Shown here piece after piece: positions 1 through 10,602 of a DNA stretch of 64,000 nt. The notes under the pieces were generated by a model. That model saw nothing but the letters and a program-made list of their open reading frames with translations, did not search any database and was not told the origin of the DNA. The position numbers were made by a program, and so were the translations under genes. Position 1 is the stretch's first letter. Every line of letters starts with the position of its first letter. Source of the stretch: Perca fluviatilis (taxonomy: Eukaryota > Chordata > Actinopteri > Perciformes > Percidae); NCBI RefSeq assembly GCF_010015445.1, contig NC_053120.1, forward strand, positions 13,197,097 through 13,261,096, read 5' to 3'.

Positions 1-220
1 GTTGCATTACTCCTCTCTACATAACAATGTTTATTTGTGTTGTCTCTGTTACATAAAGTAATAGGCACATTCATTCTTCAGTGGGAATGGATCTGTCACT
101 AAGTCAATGTTTTACAGTGCATTTCATCTAATAGTGCAGGACCATAAGTGGCTTAAAATAGTATGAAAGTATAAAAAGTATGTTTTGTCTCTTTGTGTTT
201 GCATCTCTCTCTCCTGCCAG

Positions 221-369
221 GCTCTAAGCCCAAAGCCTTTCATGCCAACTTTGATGACCTGCTGTCTGGTCAGGGCTTTGCAGGGGCCAAAGAGAAGAAA
301 GGGCCCAGGACTATAGCAGAGATGAGGAAGGAGGAGATGGCCAAAGAGATGGACCCTGAGAAAATAAAG
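221..369 (+). CDS. DNAJC6: DNAJC6 exon: linker before the J domain
   Basis: The acceptor is ctcctgccag ending at 220. The first two bases complete a codon begun upstream, then the frame reads S-K-P-K-A-F-H and ends D-P-E-K-I-K. The only junction that keeps frame with the next exon (K | I-L-D-W-I-E-G) is after AAG at 369, so the intron starts with GC (aag|gcaggg). This is a GC-AG intron, not GT-AG. Confidence 0.9.
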
Positions 370-3300
370 GCAGGGTCTTTTTTTCTGATGTGATATTAAG
401 TACCATCTGTATACAAATGAAGATAAGGAGTGGTTTGTTGTTCTTATTTGCTGTTTAAGTTTCAACACTAACACCATGAAGTCCCATGACTCTTGTATCA
501 TCACTACATCTGAGTAGAATTACGGTTTGACATCAGTTCATTGGGTTTTTGTCATCTGTTTATCCAATGTAGGACAATAGAAACAATTCAGTGAGTCCCA
601 AAAGTAGGAGCGTGTACTCAAAACCCTTTGGCTTAAAGACTTTCTGTGTATTACAGAATTAATGAAGCAACCAATGTAGGTCTCCCATGACCAAACTTTG
701 GTTCCTCTAATTACTCCTTTAAAAACATTTCACCGGAGCCAGAAATCACTGAAAGCATTTCTGTTAAGAATTGTTCCAAATCTGTTCATCACTGGCTAAT
801 GGTTCCCCCTCTCTCCCTCTCCTGTTTGTGACCCAGATTCTGGACTGGATCGAGGGGAAGGAGCGTAACATCCGTTCTCTACTGTCCACCATGCATACTG
901 TGCTGTGGGAGGGAGAGACGCGCTGGAAGCCTGTGGGCATGGCTGACCTGGTTACTCCAGAACAGGTCAAGAAGGTCTACCGCAAAGCTGTCCTGGTCGT
1001 CCATCCAGATAAGGTGAGACACATAGACTTCTCGGAACCTACATTATTCAAGTTCTCTTGTATTAACCCTGGTGTTTTGTTGACATTTTATTTCCTCATT
1101 ATTTAACACCACTGCTATATTTGTAAAAAAAAAAAAATATTTGTAATTTTTATCAAAATGTTTCCCCATACTTTTCTTTTCTTCTACTCTTTTATGAAAA
1201 ACCCCATATGTAGCGAATTGTTGAAGTGGGAACCCTTCTCTTTGGAACAAACTGGACTTGCACAGCATTGTTATTACACCAAATAAGGAAATAGTTAATG
1301 TTTTATTATTATTTATTATGGTTAGGGTCAAAAAGACCGCAAAGAGGTTACAACAAATTGTTACAAAACTGCAATAACAGACGGGTTGTGTGGCACAAAA
1401 AGTTCTGTCAACACCAATCACAGATATAAAGCAAATTAAATTCCATTTTATTTATCTGTCTATTGTTTATGTTTTTCAACTGTGGTTTCTGAGACCCTAA
1501 ACAGAATTAATCTGACAGACTTCTGAAACATGTTATCCATTCAAAGGTGCCAGTCTAGGAGGATCAAAAGGTGTTTGTACTTATCTTATTTTGAAGATGA
1601 ACTTTTTCACACATGAACTAAAGAGAGACATCAATACAATGAAAACAACCAAAGTAATCATCACTTCAACAACGTGATAACTTACTGTACCAAAAGCAGT
1701 TTTTAACCAATCAAATAAAGAACTACTATCCTGGTGAACAGAGTTCGCAGTATTATGAAGGTGGTTAACTATATCACCAATCGTAGCATTATTGTCAGGC
1801 ACAAAGGTACAACATTCAGCACCAATAACAGCACAAGTTCCTCCTCGCGCTGCTAAAAGAAAATCCAAAGCTGCTCTGTTTTGTAAAGCTACAAGTCTAA
1901 CAGAGGCGAGTTCACTTGACAGAAGCATGAGAGCTTTACCAGTTTCATTAGCTATAACTTCTATTGCCTGAGACAGATCGGCGATTTGATCTAACGCAGA
2001 CATAACTCCATAAAAAGGAAGAAGGGGGCCAAGTACATTTTTGAAATTTGATTGATGATGAGTCCCAAAGGTATCTGAAAGTCCACGTTGTACCCGTTTA
2101 AGAGGCTTCTGGGGGAGGGAGTGAGCCACTCTCATAGCCGGGATGATGTACGCCAATCCGCAGCGTCCATTGTAATCCACAGGAAGATATGGGTATGCCA
2201 GGTTTCCACATACCCAGTACATTCCCACAGGAGAGGAGATGGTGCAGCTAGCTGTGCGGTGAGCTAGAGCACTGAAGCGAGCCTGGCCCGCTGCTTCCAA
2301 ACAGTTGTGTGGTGCAGAATCTAGAGATTTAAATTCAATATTGGTTAGTTCTGGGTCCCATTTGAATGTACGAAGGCAGTCCGATTGCCCTACCGGTGTC
2401 TCGCCGTCATTCTGGAGACACCAAGGGAACTTCTGAGGGATGAGCTGTATGGGAACAGGTTTGGGGGTTTTGAGACATTTATAACAGTTTGCATGTCCTG
2501 TAGAACAGTCAAGTGGCCTCATTTTGGAGAGGCTGGAACAATCAGGGTGAGAATAGGACTGCGATAATGGAATATGCATCAGGTGGCAGGTGTCACAGTC
2601 AGAGGGAGGTAAGGCCATCAGAGGTAAACCTTCTCCAGCTGTGTAGGGCATTAGGCCACAGACGTAGCAGCTGGAATTAGGGTATATATGGTTGGCTACT
2701 TGCCATGCCATAGTCATAAAAACATTCATAGCGTCTGCTCTTATGTCTGGTACTTTCATGACCTGGGGAGCTCCCATGGTGGACTCCACCAAGATCAGTA
2801 TCAGGAGGCGCTGGATCAGGGACATTGTTTCAGTGAATCCTCAAAATCTGGCGTCGGATCTTTACAGTAAGAGTCACCAAGCTCTAGCTGAACGTCAGCA
2901 CCACCGTCAGGAGTCTAGAAGGCAGTTCGTACCTGTGAATACATACAGTGGACGGAGAATGACTCAAATCAGTCGCCCTTATTACAGTACAAAAATAAGA
3001 CGTAATAAGCCATAATTTATGTTAAATTTAACCAAAACAAGAAATAATTTGGTCTTTATTAGACAGTAAATGAACACAGTTATACCCTTATAAGACACCA
3101 TGTATCTAAATTATGCTGTAATTAGGAACAGCAGATAATGCCGTATTAGACCCAAAATACCACCATATATTATACCAAATTATAAAGAATTCACAACTTC
3201 ATGTTCAGATTTACACTTTACTGAGTTTACAAATGGCAAGGCAAGGAAAAGGCAATCATAACAGCAGCCAGTACAATAAGCTTACCTGTGGTTACAGTCA

Positions 3301-4410
3301 TCCGGGCAGCTCTTTTTATTTTTTACTCTCAGGAACACTCAGTGGATTCCGGTTATGGCTCTAAGTTCTGTTGTGAGATCATGGCAGGACATTGCTAGCA
3401 TGCATGCAAGGAGAAATCACTTCTCATCCCCCTATTCATCCTCTCTTTTATCAGAACAAGAGCGTAGACACACCCTAAAATGTACCCAATCACAAGGGTC
3501 TAGTGAGTGAATCAAAAACTCAATACAGACTGATCAATCGTTACAAGAGGGCGGGATTTAAATCATCAAAACAGGGCGGACTCAAAGGCTGCTTCGTGCC
3601 AGATGTGGTTTAGTTGCATAAGCCCACAAAAACATGAGCACATTTATTTAGGACAACAAACAGTAAATGCATATAAGGACACACAAAAGCAGTAAAACAC
3701 TGTACAGTATACTGTGTACACTGTGTGTTTACGCATGTGTATACATGTGTAAATATAAACACACAAAGATGCATCTTCCAAAAGCAAGACATAAGATAGA
3801 GCCACAATATAAAATAAAACAAATTAAAAGAATAATAAATAATCAATAAAATGTGTCAAGAACAGTGGTTGGAGAATGAATATCTTTGTTGTGCAAAGTT
3901 TGAAAGATTTAATTAAATGTATTGAGTATATAAATTGTGTATTTTGGGTTTTGTAGATTACATTTTTTGTGGGTTTTTTTCAGACCTGTTGGTTGTTTAT
4001 GTATTACCTTTTTTTCCCCCCAGTGGTTCATCACCTGTATGTGAATGCATTAATAGTGTGTATTTGTCAATTAGTTTCTTTTTTCACACATGGCTCGAAG
4101 CTCTTGCATTTCAAAAGCATGTTTCAGCTTGAATACATCTGGCCACAGTCCAATCTGTTATGTCAAAGCAGGTGTTTTATATCCTCCAGGTTTTTGCCAG
4201 AGGCAAAACACTTGCTTTACATCACTCATTTGGATATGGCCAGAAAAGGAACATGATTTTAGGGGATTTTCCTGTGGGCTTAACTGCTTTTTCTGTCTTC
4301 CCTCACAGGCGACAGGACAGCCCTATGAACAATATGCCAAGATGATTTTCATGGAACTAAATGACGCCTGGTCAGAATTTGATAGCCAAGGACAAAAACC
4401 TCTCTACTGA
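221..4410 (+). CDS. DNAJC6: Auxilin (DnaJ homolog subfamily C member 6), C-terminal part
   Basis: Auxilin recruits Hsc70 to clathrin-coated vesicles and stimulates its ATPase so that the coat is removed, mainly at synapses. The window holds the last three coding exons, 221-369, 837-1013 and 4309-4410, joined in frame and ending in TGA at 4408-4410. They encode a conserved linker ([34 protein letters not shown]) and the C-terminal J domain with its Hsc70-contacting HPD motif in VLVVHPDK. The protein ends in the auxilin terminus [16 protein letters not shown]. The PTEN-like, C2 and clathrin-binding parts lie upstream, outside the window. The J domain could also suggest the paralogue GAK, but the ending and the LEPR neighbour fit DNAJC6. 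The last intron (1014-4308) contains a retroviral env gene on the opposite strand. Confidence 0.95.
837..1013 (+). CDS. DNAJC6: DNAJC6 exon: first part of the J domain
   Basis: Acceptor tgtgacccag ends at 836 and donor aag|gtgaga begins at 1014, both phase 0. It encodes [20 protein letters not shown] and continues to [12 protein letters not shown], which includes helices I-II and the HPD loop that contacts Hsc70. Confidence 0.95.
1581..2825 (-). CDS. Intact captured retroviral envelope gene (gamma-type Env, percomORF-like)
   Basis: A single uninterrupted 414-codon frame encodes a class I retroviral fusion glycoprotein. Visible features: a hydrophobic signal peptide at residues 1-18; a CYVC (CxxC) motif at 53-56, the type that links surface and transmembrane subunits; an R-V-Q-R furin-like site at 244-247; a heptad-rich region at about 275-320; a CX6CC motif at 331-339 after an immunosuppressive-domain-like stretch; a membrane span at about 385-403; and a tail of only about 11 residues. 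The surface subunit is short for a gammaretrovirus. No gag, pol or pair of LTRs is seen. It lies antisense in the last DNAJC6 intron. An open frame in an otherwise decayed provirus suggests host retention. It resembles percomORF, described as an isolated env frame in an intron of a conserved gene in spiny-rayed fishes. Identity with percomORF is inferred, not tested. Confidence 0.88.
   Translation of the reverse strand: MSLIQRLLILILVESTMGAPQVMKVPDIRADAMNVFMTMAWQVANHIYPNSSCYVCGLMPYTAGEGLPLMALPPSDCDTCHLMHIPLSQSYSHPDCSSLSKMRPLDCSTGHANCYKCLKTPKPVPIQLIPQKFPWCLQNDGETPVGQSDCLRTFKWDPELTNIEFKSLDSAPHNCLEAAGQARFSALAHRTASCTISSPVGMYWVCGNLAYPYLPVDYNGRCGLAYIIPAMRVAHSLPQKPLKRVQRGLSDTFGTHHQSNFKNVLGPLLPFYGVMSALDQIADLSQAIEVIANETGKALMLLSSELASVRLVALQNRAALDFLLAARGGTCAVIGAECCTFVPDNNATIGDIVNHLHNTANSVHQDSSSLFDWLKTAFGTVSYHVVEVMITLVVFIVLMSLFSSCVKKFIFKIR
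2826..3520 (-). promoter_or_regulatory. Putative leader exons and promoter of the env gene (LTR-like remnant)
   Basis: Read on the minus strand, a strong donor CAG|GTAAGC has its last exon base at 3286, and a plausible acceptor attcacag has exon bases starting at 2932. This would leave a short untranslated exon (2932-2826) directly before the env ATG at 2825. Upstream of the donor are an AATAAA at 3320-3315, a TATA-like GATAAAAG near 3452-3445, and a CCAAT element (plus-strand ccaat at 3486-3490). The order CCAAT, TATA, AATAAA, splice donor is that of a retroviral U3-R-U5 leader, but no second LTR copy or primer-binding site was recognised. Inference from motifs only. Confidence 0.4.
3521..4308. 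other. Remainder of DNAJC6 last intron
   Basis: AT-rich intron sequence with no recognisable exon, repeat family or RNA gene. The other intron parts, 370-836 and 1014-1580, likewise show nothing beyond short A/T runs. Confidence 0.6.
4309..4410 (+). CDS. DNAJC6: DNAJC6 terminal coding exon
   Basis: Acceptor cttccctcacag ends at 4308. The frame reads [17 protein letters not shown] and ends Q-G-Q-K-P-L-Y-stop, the usual auxilin C-terminus and the last helix of the J domain. Confidence 0.95.
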   Translation, partial: ATGQPYEQYAKMIFMELNDAWSEFDSQGQKPLY

Positions 4411-7260
4411 ATAAATAGTGAGAGGAAGTGAGCGAGCAGAGGATGTCCCTCCTGATTATGTCATCCAATCCTAAAAATGTGTCCCCACTTCTTGTCAACA
4501 TACTACAGCCGCACCCTACAACATCTGCCTTTATACCTGTGCTTTGACCCATACTTCTCTTCGCACAAACAAACACAGAACATCCAGTTGATCTGCAAAT
4601 ACGGAAAAAGACTTACAGAGCTCCAGTGACCAACAGTGTGACAGAACAAATGACTCCCCGTAGCTAAAATGTACCTACCTAAGGTATGTATGTGGTACAA
4701 CATAGTCCTTCCTTGTTGAGTGTCCTTAGCCCTGAAACCAACCCACCAATCAAAGCAGAGTCACCGGCACGTCTAGAAAAAACAAAAGAAACGCTTGATT
4801 CAGAGGAGACAGATCAAAAGACAGCGAGATAAGAGAAAAACACATCAGGGAGTAAACTGATCAAAATTTTCACAGACTGCTCTAAATAAGGGATTCAGAG
4901 CACCAAATAGTCTGTAGGGCAAAAAATAATCATTTAACATCAATCAAGCCAGTTACCCACAAAACATTCTGTTGTGCTTTATGTGGAAATTGAATCCATG
5001 ACCAGTTCTGTCATATCAAATTCACGCTTCTTCATGGAATTGAATGTTCTTAGAAGAACAGATAAGAGAAGCAGCGTTAAGTTATATGTTTTTCACTGAC
5101 AAACCTGTTTTCCATCCAAAACAAGCTGTTTGGAGGTAAACATTAACAATCAAATTTAAAAAGTGCAAAAAGAATGAAAGCATATTGCTTTTAACAGTAA
5201 CTCTGATTACAGGTTGGCTTCCATCTCTTATTTATTAAGTCTGCTGAGGATAATTGAAAATGAAAATTACGGGGCTCTACAATAAAAACACACACCAGAA
5301 GGCTGCGACAATTTCAGTTTCTGAGTTAATATTCATATGACAGATTAACAAAAAAGGTGTTTGTACTGTAGGAGAATGCTTTTTCATTGGTGTGTCTGAT
5401 GTAATCAAGCCTTGTGTGTTTCCATGTCTGCAGGGAACTGAGGATTGTATAATGTATTTTAGGATGAGCACATGTACAGTTCCATACATGAAGCACCTCG
5501 AGGCCTCATGTGTACTCACTCGTACAGTAACATGTATTTTTGCGAGGGAGCTCTGTGAAAGCACAAACTTTTACTCGGTACAGCGTTGAAGGAAAGCCAT
5601 TGTTATTTATATGTTCATCTTCATTTTGTTGTTTTGTTTATCAGAGGTTTAAATGAACTGCACATGTCATCAGCTAACTTATGTAAAGGACATGTTTGGG
5701 ATATTTTAGACCATTATAGGTTAACTCATTAACTGACTGTCAAGCAAAACAAGGGAATCATTTGTAAAACTATATCACAATTTTTGAGTGTATAACCTTT
5801 TGTAGTCTGCAATAACTTTTTCCAAACAACAGAAGTGACGCTTGTGTGCTGCTGTCGTTACAAACTTCCCACAATGCAAAAAGAATCGTGGGTTGATTTT
5901 GCAAAGATGGGAAATGTTCTCATACTATAAGAGGATATATCGTAATGATTGAATTTTGTGCTTTACTGGATCTCACTTCTTCATATCTCGAATTGTTCAT
6001 TTCACTCAGATCCTACATATATTTGCTGTCATTACAACACTAATTTGCAATGATTGCAACATGTTTTTTTTGTTGAATTAATTTATGTAATTTGTTTACG
6101 TTTGTGAGACATTTCTGTCACAGCACTGACACTTTTATTTATAATGATCATGCAGCTTTTTGTCTGGATGAGTAATACTTACACTATTTCATATCAACAC
6201 ACATGTCTGTATATGTTGCAGGTTTGTAATAATTTAAATCTAGAAGAGATATGAATTCTTTCCAAATAGTTTCACTGATATATGGAAATTGACTCCTAAC
6301 ATTTTCTCCTTGTGGAAAAAGTATTTCACACTCCTGGGATGAAGTCCATGGGCAAATGACAAACATGCAAAAACAAAACAAAATGTATTTACTGATTAGC
6401 AAGTCGAAACTGAAGCAATTCTGAATTTATTTTTGAATAAAATAGGTTTGATAGGAAACTCATATGATCTCATAACATCCATTTAACAACAGAGCTTTAT
6501 TGTAAAGTGCTGTTGTATTCTGATGTATGACATCTGTTATAATAAAAATGTGTTTAAAGTCCATTTTCACACATGCACATTTAGCAGAATATTTGCCTTC
6601 ACATTTTCATAAACTTCTTTATACCGTTTTCATGCTGTCATTCTCTCTGTTTTAACCTTGTTAATGTTTTTCCCTTTGTTGGACTTAATTATTGCCCAGG
6701 ATTCCCAGTTTGTTCATCTGTGTTGAGGATGTTTACTACACTGACCAGTGGAAAAAGATTATGACTGCTCTAAAGCGCTGTTTCTTCAACTGGACAGAGC
6801 GTCTTGACTAAAATGGGTCCCTGAAGAAGACTCTTGGTCTCATGTTGAAAATGTTAAACTCTGATCTAGAGGCCACTGCTTTCTTTGGCGACTTATCAAA
6901 CACAGGAAGTATGTAGTATGTGCTTCTGTGCTCTATTTACACCGAGGACCTACATGTGAAATAACCCTCATAAGCTCCCTCGCTGACTGAATTCTCTGAA
7001 ATCGTACGGCTATGTTAAAAAGCTAACCTCTCTATATTGTAGTCAATGGATGTGTGTTGTTTGAAGTTGTGGTATGTATGAATACAGAATTGGATACAGA
7101 CTACTGTACGTTATGTGTTTGCCTGTCTGCTGTTCAAGTATTACTAAACTGTTTAAAAATGATGTTCATGTGTTCCTTTTCAGGTCTGTTTACCATTACA
7201 GGATGTACATAATGATCAAGTGCGGTGCACAAAAATAAATAGTAAACAGAAAACAGAGGC
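4411..7260 (+). other. DNAJC6: Probable DNAJC6 3' untranslated region
   Basis: No coding exon is visible after the DNAJC6 stop. The stretch is AT-rich and non-repetitive until about 7340. AATAAA hexamers occur at 6541-6546 and 7234-7239. The second is followed within 30-60 bases by a T/GT-rich stretch (tattgtgtctcttggtg then a T run), a typical cleavage context. A 3' UTR of up to about 2.8 kb is inferred; the exact end is not proven. Confidence 0.6.
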
Positions 7261-7364
7261 AGCATTCATCAGATATTGTGTCTCTTGGTGTTTCTTTTTT
7301 TTGATCACTAGAGGGTAGCAGTGTACAACATATGAACTACTCTGCAGCGTGCTCGCTGATGAAA

Positions 7365-8116
7365 CAAGTACTCAGATCACTTAAGTAAAAGTACAAATAA
7401 AACTATCCCATTACAAGTAAAAGCCCTCAACAAAATCCAGTAAGTAAAAGTACAGAAGCATTATCAGCAAAATATACTTAAAGTATCAAGTCAAAGTACT
7501 TGTTCTGCAAAATAATGCGCCCTGTGACTGATGTATTATCCTATATTACATTATTAGATTGTTACTGAGGCATCAATGCTTAAATGTGATTGTATTATTG
7601 TAGCTGGTTGAGGTGGAGCTAGTTTTAACTGATTTATACTGCTACTTTATATAGGTATTTTAGTTGAGTGGTTCCAACGTAAGGGTCAGGCCCCTCTAAA
7701 GTGTCACAAGATTAAATTTGAGGGATTATGAGATGATTAATGGGGTTGGACAAAAAACAACACTGATACACAAATGTATATTCATATTTTAGACTTTCCT
7801 CCAATGTTTGGATATTTTTACTTCAAATATTTATTTAAATGGCATCATCTTAGAAGTTTAGAGGGCCAATCACACTGGTGGAAGAGCTAAAAACTCCCAT
7901 CTAAAATGTCACAAGGAGCCCCAACCAGACACTGCCTTTTCCCGAATAAGTTTGGGAACCATGAGTTTAATATTTTACAATGCACTGTATTTTTTAAGCT
8001 TTTCATAATCGGAAAGGAACTACCAACTATGGCTGTCAAACAACAAAGAGGAGTAGGAGTATAAAGTAACATAATGGAAATATGACCTAAAAATTTTACT
8101 TAAAGTACAGTACTTG
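7365..8116. mobile_element. Non-autonomous DNA element (AAGTAAAAGTAC family)
   Basis: The stretch opens with caagtactcagatcacttaa and many aagtaaaagtac units. It closes with the inverse, tacttaaagtacagtacttg, so the ends are imperfect inverted repeats about 750 bp apart. No coding frame is inside. This is the widespread teleost repeat rich in AAGTAAAAGTAC. Edges are approximate. Confidence 0.6.
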
Positions 8117-9769
8117 AAAAAATTATTTAGTATGGGAGATGATCCCTCTCAGTAGAATTTATGCATTTACACACTGGTGGTATTGAAAACATACTGTAAC
8201 AAAAAGTTGCATTACAGTGCTGCTGTTCACAACTTAATCTCCTCTCATACGTAATCAGTTAGGGACTGGTAAGTTCCCCCCCCCCGGGGCTCAGATCTAG
8301 GAAAAACAGGACTGCAGTGTCAGTGTTCGACTCTCAAGGAGGAATTTTAGGGTAATTGAAAATAACTCCCTCCAATCAGTGATTCATTTTAAATTAAGGT
8401 TGCTGTTGCACTCTTCAGTTTTTCCCTCCTCAAACTCGCTCTCCTGACTCACTTCCTGAGACAGATTCAGCTCTGATGGATGTAGACCATTGGCATTTTT
8501 TCATCATATCCTACAGCATTAGGCACATCTAGATGTCAAGCTATTACACATACAAAAAAAGAGTATTAAATACACATCTTGATACCAGCGGGGACATGGA
8601 TGTCCTTTGGAATAAGATGAATGTAGACAAGCATGTGGACATCTTCATGAATGTCACCTCAAAAGGTTAAAGTTGCTGCTGCTAACTAATGGTACATAAC
8701 TGAAAAGGTGACTCATCTGACCAAGACAAATTCTGTCCGCCCACTGAAAGAAATCAGCATCGCATCCCTCCTGAGGTACATATTGTGGGCTTATAGATTA
8801 CAAGTGAATTCAAGATTTTACTTACAGTATTTATTGATGGATCATATTGTATAGTAATCGGTGGTGGTATATGTGCATCTGTGGCTGATTATCGCTGTCT
8901 GACATTTTTTTTACTTGAAGAGGCAGTGTTTTGAATAAATTCACGGTTCACTTGGACCGGACCAGGTGCACCTTGCTTTCACACAATAACGGATTGTGTG
9001 AAAGCAGAACTGTTCTTCTAAAGGCTGTGAAGTTGTGAAGGTGGGACCTGAATAAATGATGCCTCTCACTAAGTCAAGCACTACTGTCAATTTATCCATG
9101 AAGGCACTTAACCCCTAAGTGCTTCACTGCTCACTAAAAGACCTCCTGCTGGAGCCTGCTGTGACCGACTGTGTGTCAGCGTGATCCTGTGAAACCAGAT
9201 GTGTCTGGAAAACAGTGCTGCTCTGCTTAAGTACATACTGTACAAATAAACAAGCTTTAAAAAAAGAAGCTAACTTAGAGTCGTTGTACAAGCACACTAG
9301 TATGTACTGTTGTTATCTTATCTTAACAAGGCAGCTGACTGGCTGGGAAACTCTCATGTCTCCAGAGATGCTTCTCCTACAGTCTTATTAGGAACTTAAA
9401 AGACATGTTTTCACATGATCTCTCCAGAAACAGTCATTAAAATAAATTGATTCGTGGATGGTTAATTTGTCTGAAAAGTCTCCAGTTTTACTGTTCTTTT
9501 GTGTTGCGTGCAGGACACAGAGCTTTGTATCAAAACTGAATATGGAGAATGTGGTCATCAGTGAATTGAGACAATTTCCAAAATATCAATAATAGACATG
9601 CAGAAACATATATTTAATGCAAAAATACTTTGTTTGAAAGGTGTGTACGTACACAGTTTAATTTACAAAACAACCCAGCAGATTTTTACCATCTTAGTTT
9701 AGTGTGTTAGCATGAAAGCATGATGATTTGCTACTTCACACTTATTAGTGCTGCTGAGGCTCATGGGAA
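8117..9769. other. Intergenic, no feature recognised
   Basis: AT-rich sequence with no coding exon or recognised repeat. Only a C/G run at about 8276-8289 stands out. Confidence 0.5.
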
Positions 9770-10215
9770 TGTCTTTAGTTTTGTAGGCATTTGCTCATAA
9801 ACCAAAGTGTTGGAGTCATTAGGCTTTCATAGATGCAGAACATGAATCTCTGTACCAAATGTCATGGCAATCCATCCAATAATTGTCGAGACATTTCACT
9901 CAAATTAAAAAAGTATCAACCTCAGGATGGTGCTGAAGGAAAAGTCAGGGGATCACATCAAGTCATCAGGACACATTGTCTAAGAAACACTGATGTCTGT
10001 ACCAAATTATGTGCCAATCCATTACAGTGAGTAGATGTTGAGATATTTACAGTAACTTGATAAATGGAATCCTCTTCTGGGCATCATGGATGTCTGTACA
10101 AAATATATCAATACATCCGATAGTTATATAGAATATAAGTTATATAGATAGAAATATTTCAGTGTGGACCAAAGTTGAGGACCAACTGACCAACAGACCA
10201 ACAGACCAACTTTGC
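9770..10215 (+). repeat. Interspersed repeat (gtaccaaatgtcatggcaatccatcca family)
   Basis: It contains the phrase ctctgtaccaaatgtcatgg followed by a pattern of caatccatcca units, repeated in variant form further along (tctgtaccaaattatgtgcc). It ends in a short tandem run of accaacagaccaac at about 10188-10210. The same family occurs inverted at about 41420-41765. No coding capacity. Origin class unknown. Confidence 0.5.
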
Positions 10216-10228
10216 TGTCTCTTTAGAG

Positions 10229-10594
10229 CACAAACTCAAGGCCCAGGGGCCAAACCCGGCCCCCCTTGCAGATTTTAATCTGGCATGCATATCATTATAG
10301 GTCCACAATAAATTTTGTATAATGAAATAAGTTTTCGCTAGTTGTCGCTTTTTCACTTTGTTCATAGTTTTTCCCACTTTTTCCTATGTTTCTTTCCAAT
10401 GTTTTCTCATGCTTTATTTTTTTGATAGCTGAATTACTTTTTTGGGACTTTATGTTGCGAAGCTGTAAGTGAGAAGACTGTATAAGACATGCAAAAGTAC
10501 AGTAAAAGATGTTTGACTTTTTCGATGAAATAAGTCTGAATGTGCTTCTTATTTTCCAGTGTGGCCCTTAGTGAAATTGAGTGTGACAACCCTG
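10229..10594. mobile_element. hAT-type MITE with 8-bp target-site duplication
   Basis: The element is flanked by identical 8-bp direct repeats ctttagag at 10221-10228 and 10595-10602. The right end reads gagtgtgacaaccctg and the left end cacaaactcaaggccc, degenerate versions of the inverted ends of the common vertebrate hAT MITE. No open frame inside. The 8-bp duplication is diagnostic for hAT insertion. Confidence 0.65.
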
Positions 10595-10602
10595 CTTTAG
10601 AG

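Noticed and set aside
1044..1421. 125-codon minus-strand frame next to env
   Set aside because: Low-complexity AT-rich frame without retroviral or other motifs; not a gag or pol remnant I can support.
2688..3015. Plus-strand frames over the env 5' end
   Set aside because: Shadow of the env coding sequence and its leader.
4409..4416. AATAAA right after the DNAJC6 stop as the polyA signal
   Set aside because: It overlaps the stop region and lacks a GT-rich downstream element; later hexamers fit better.
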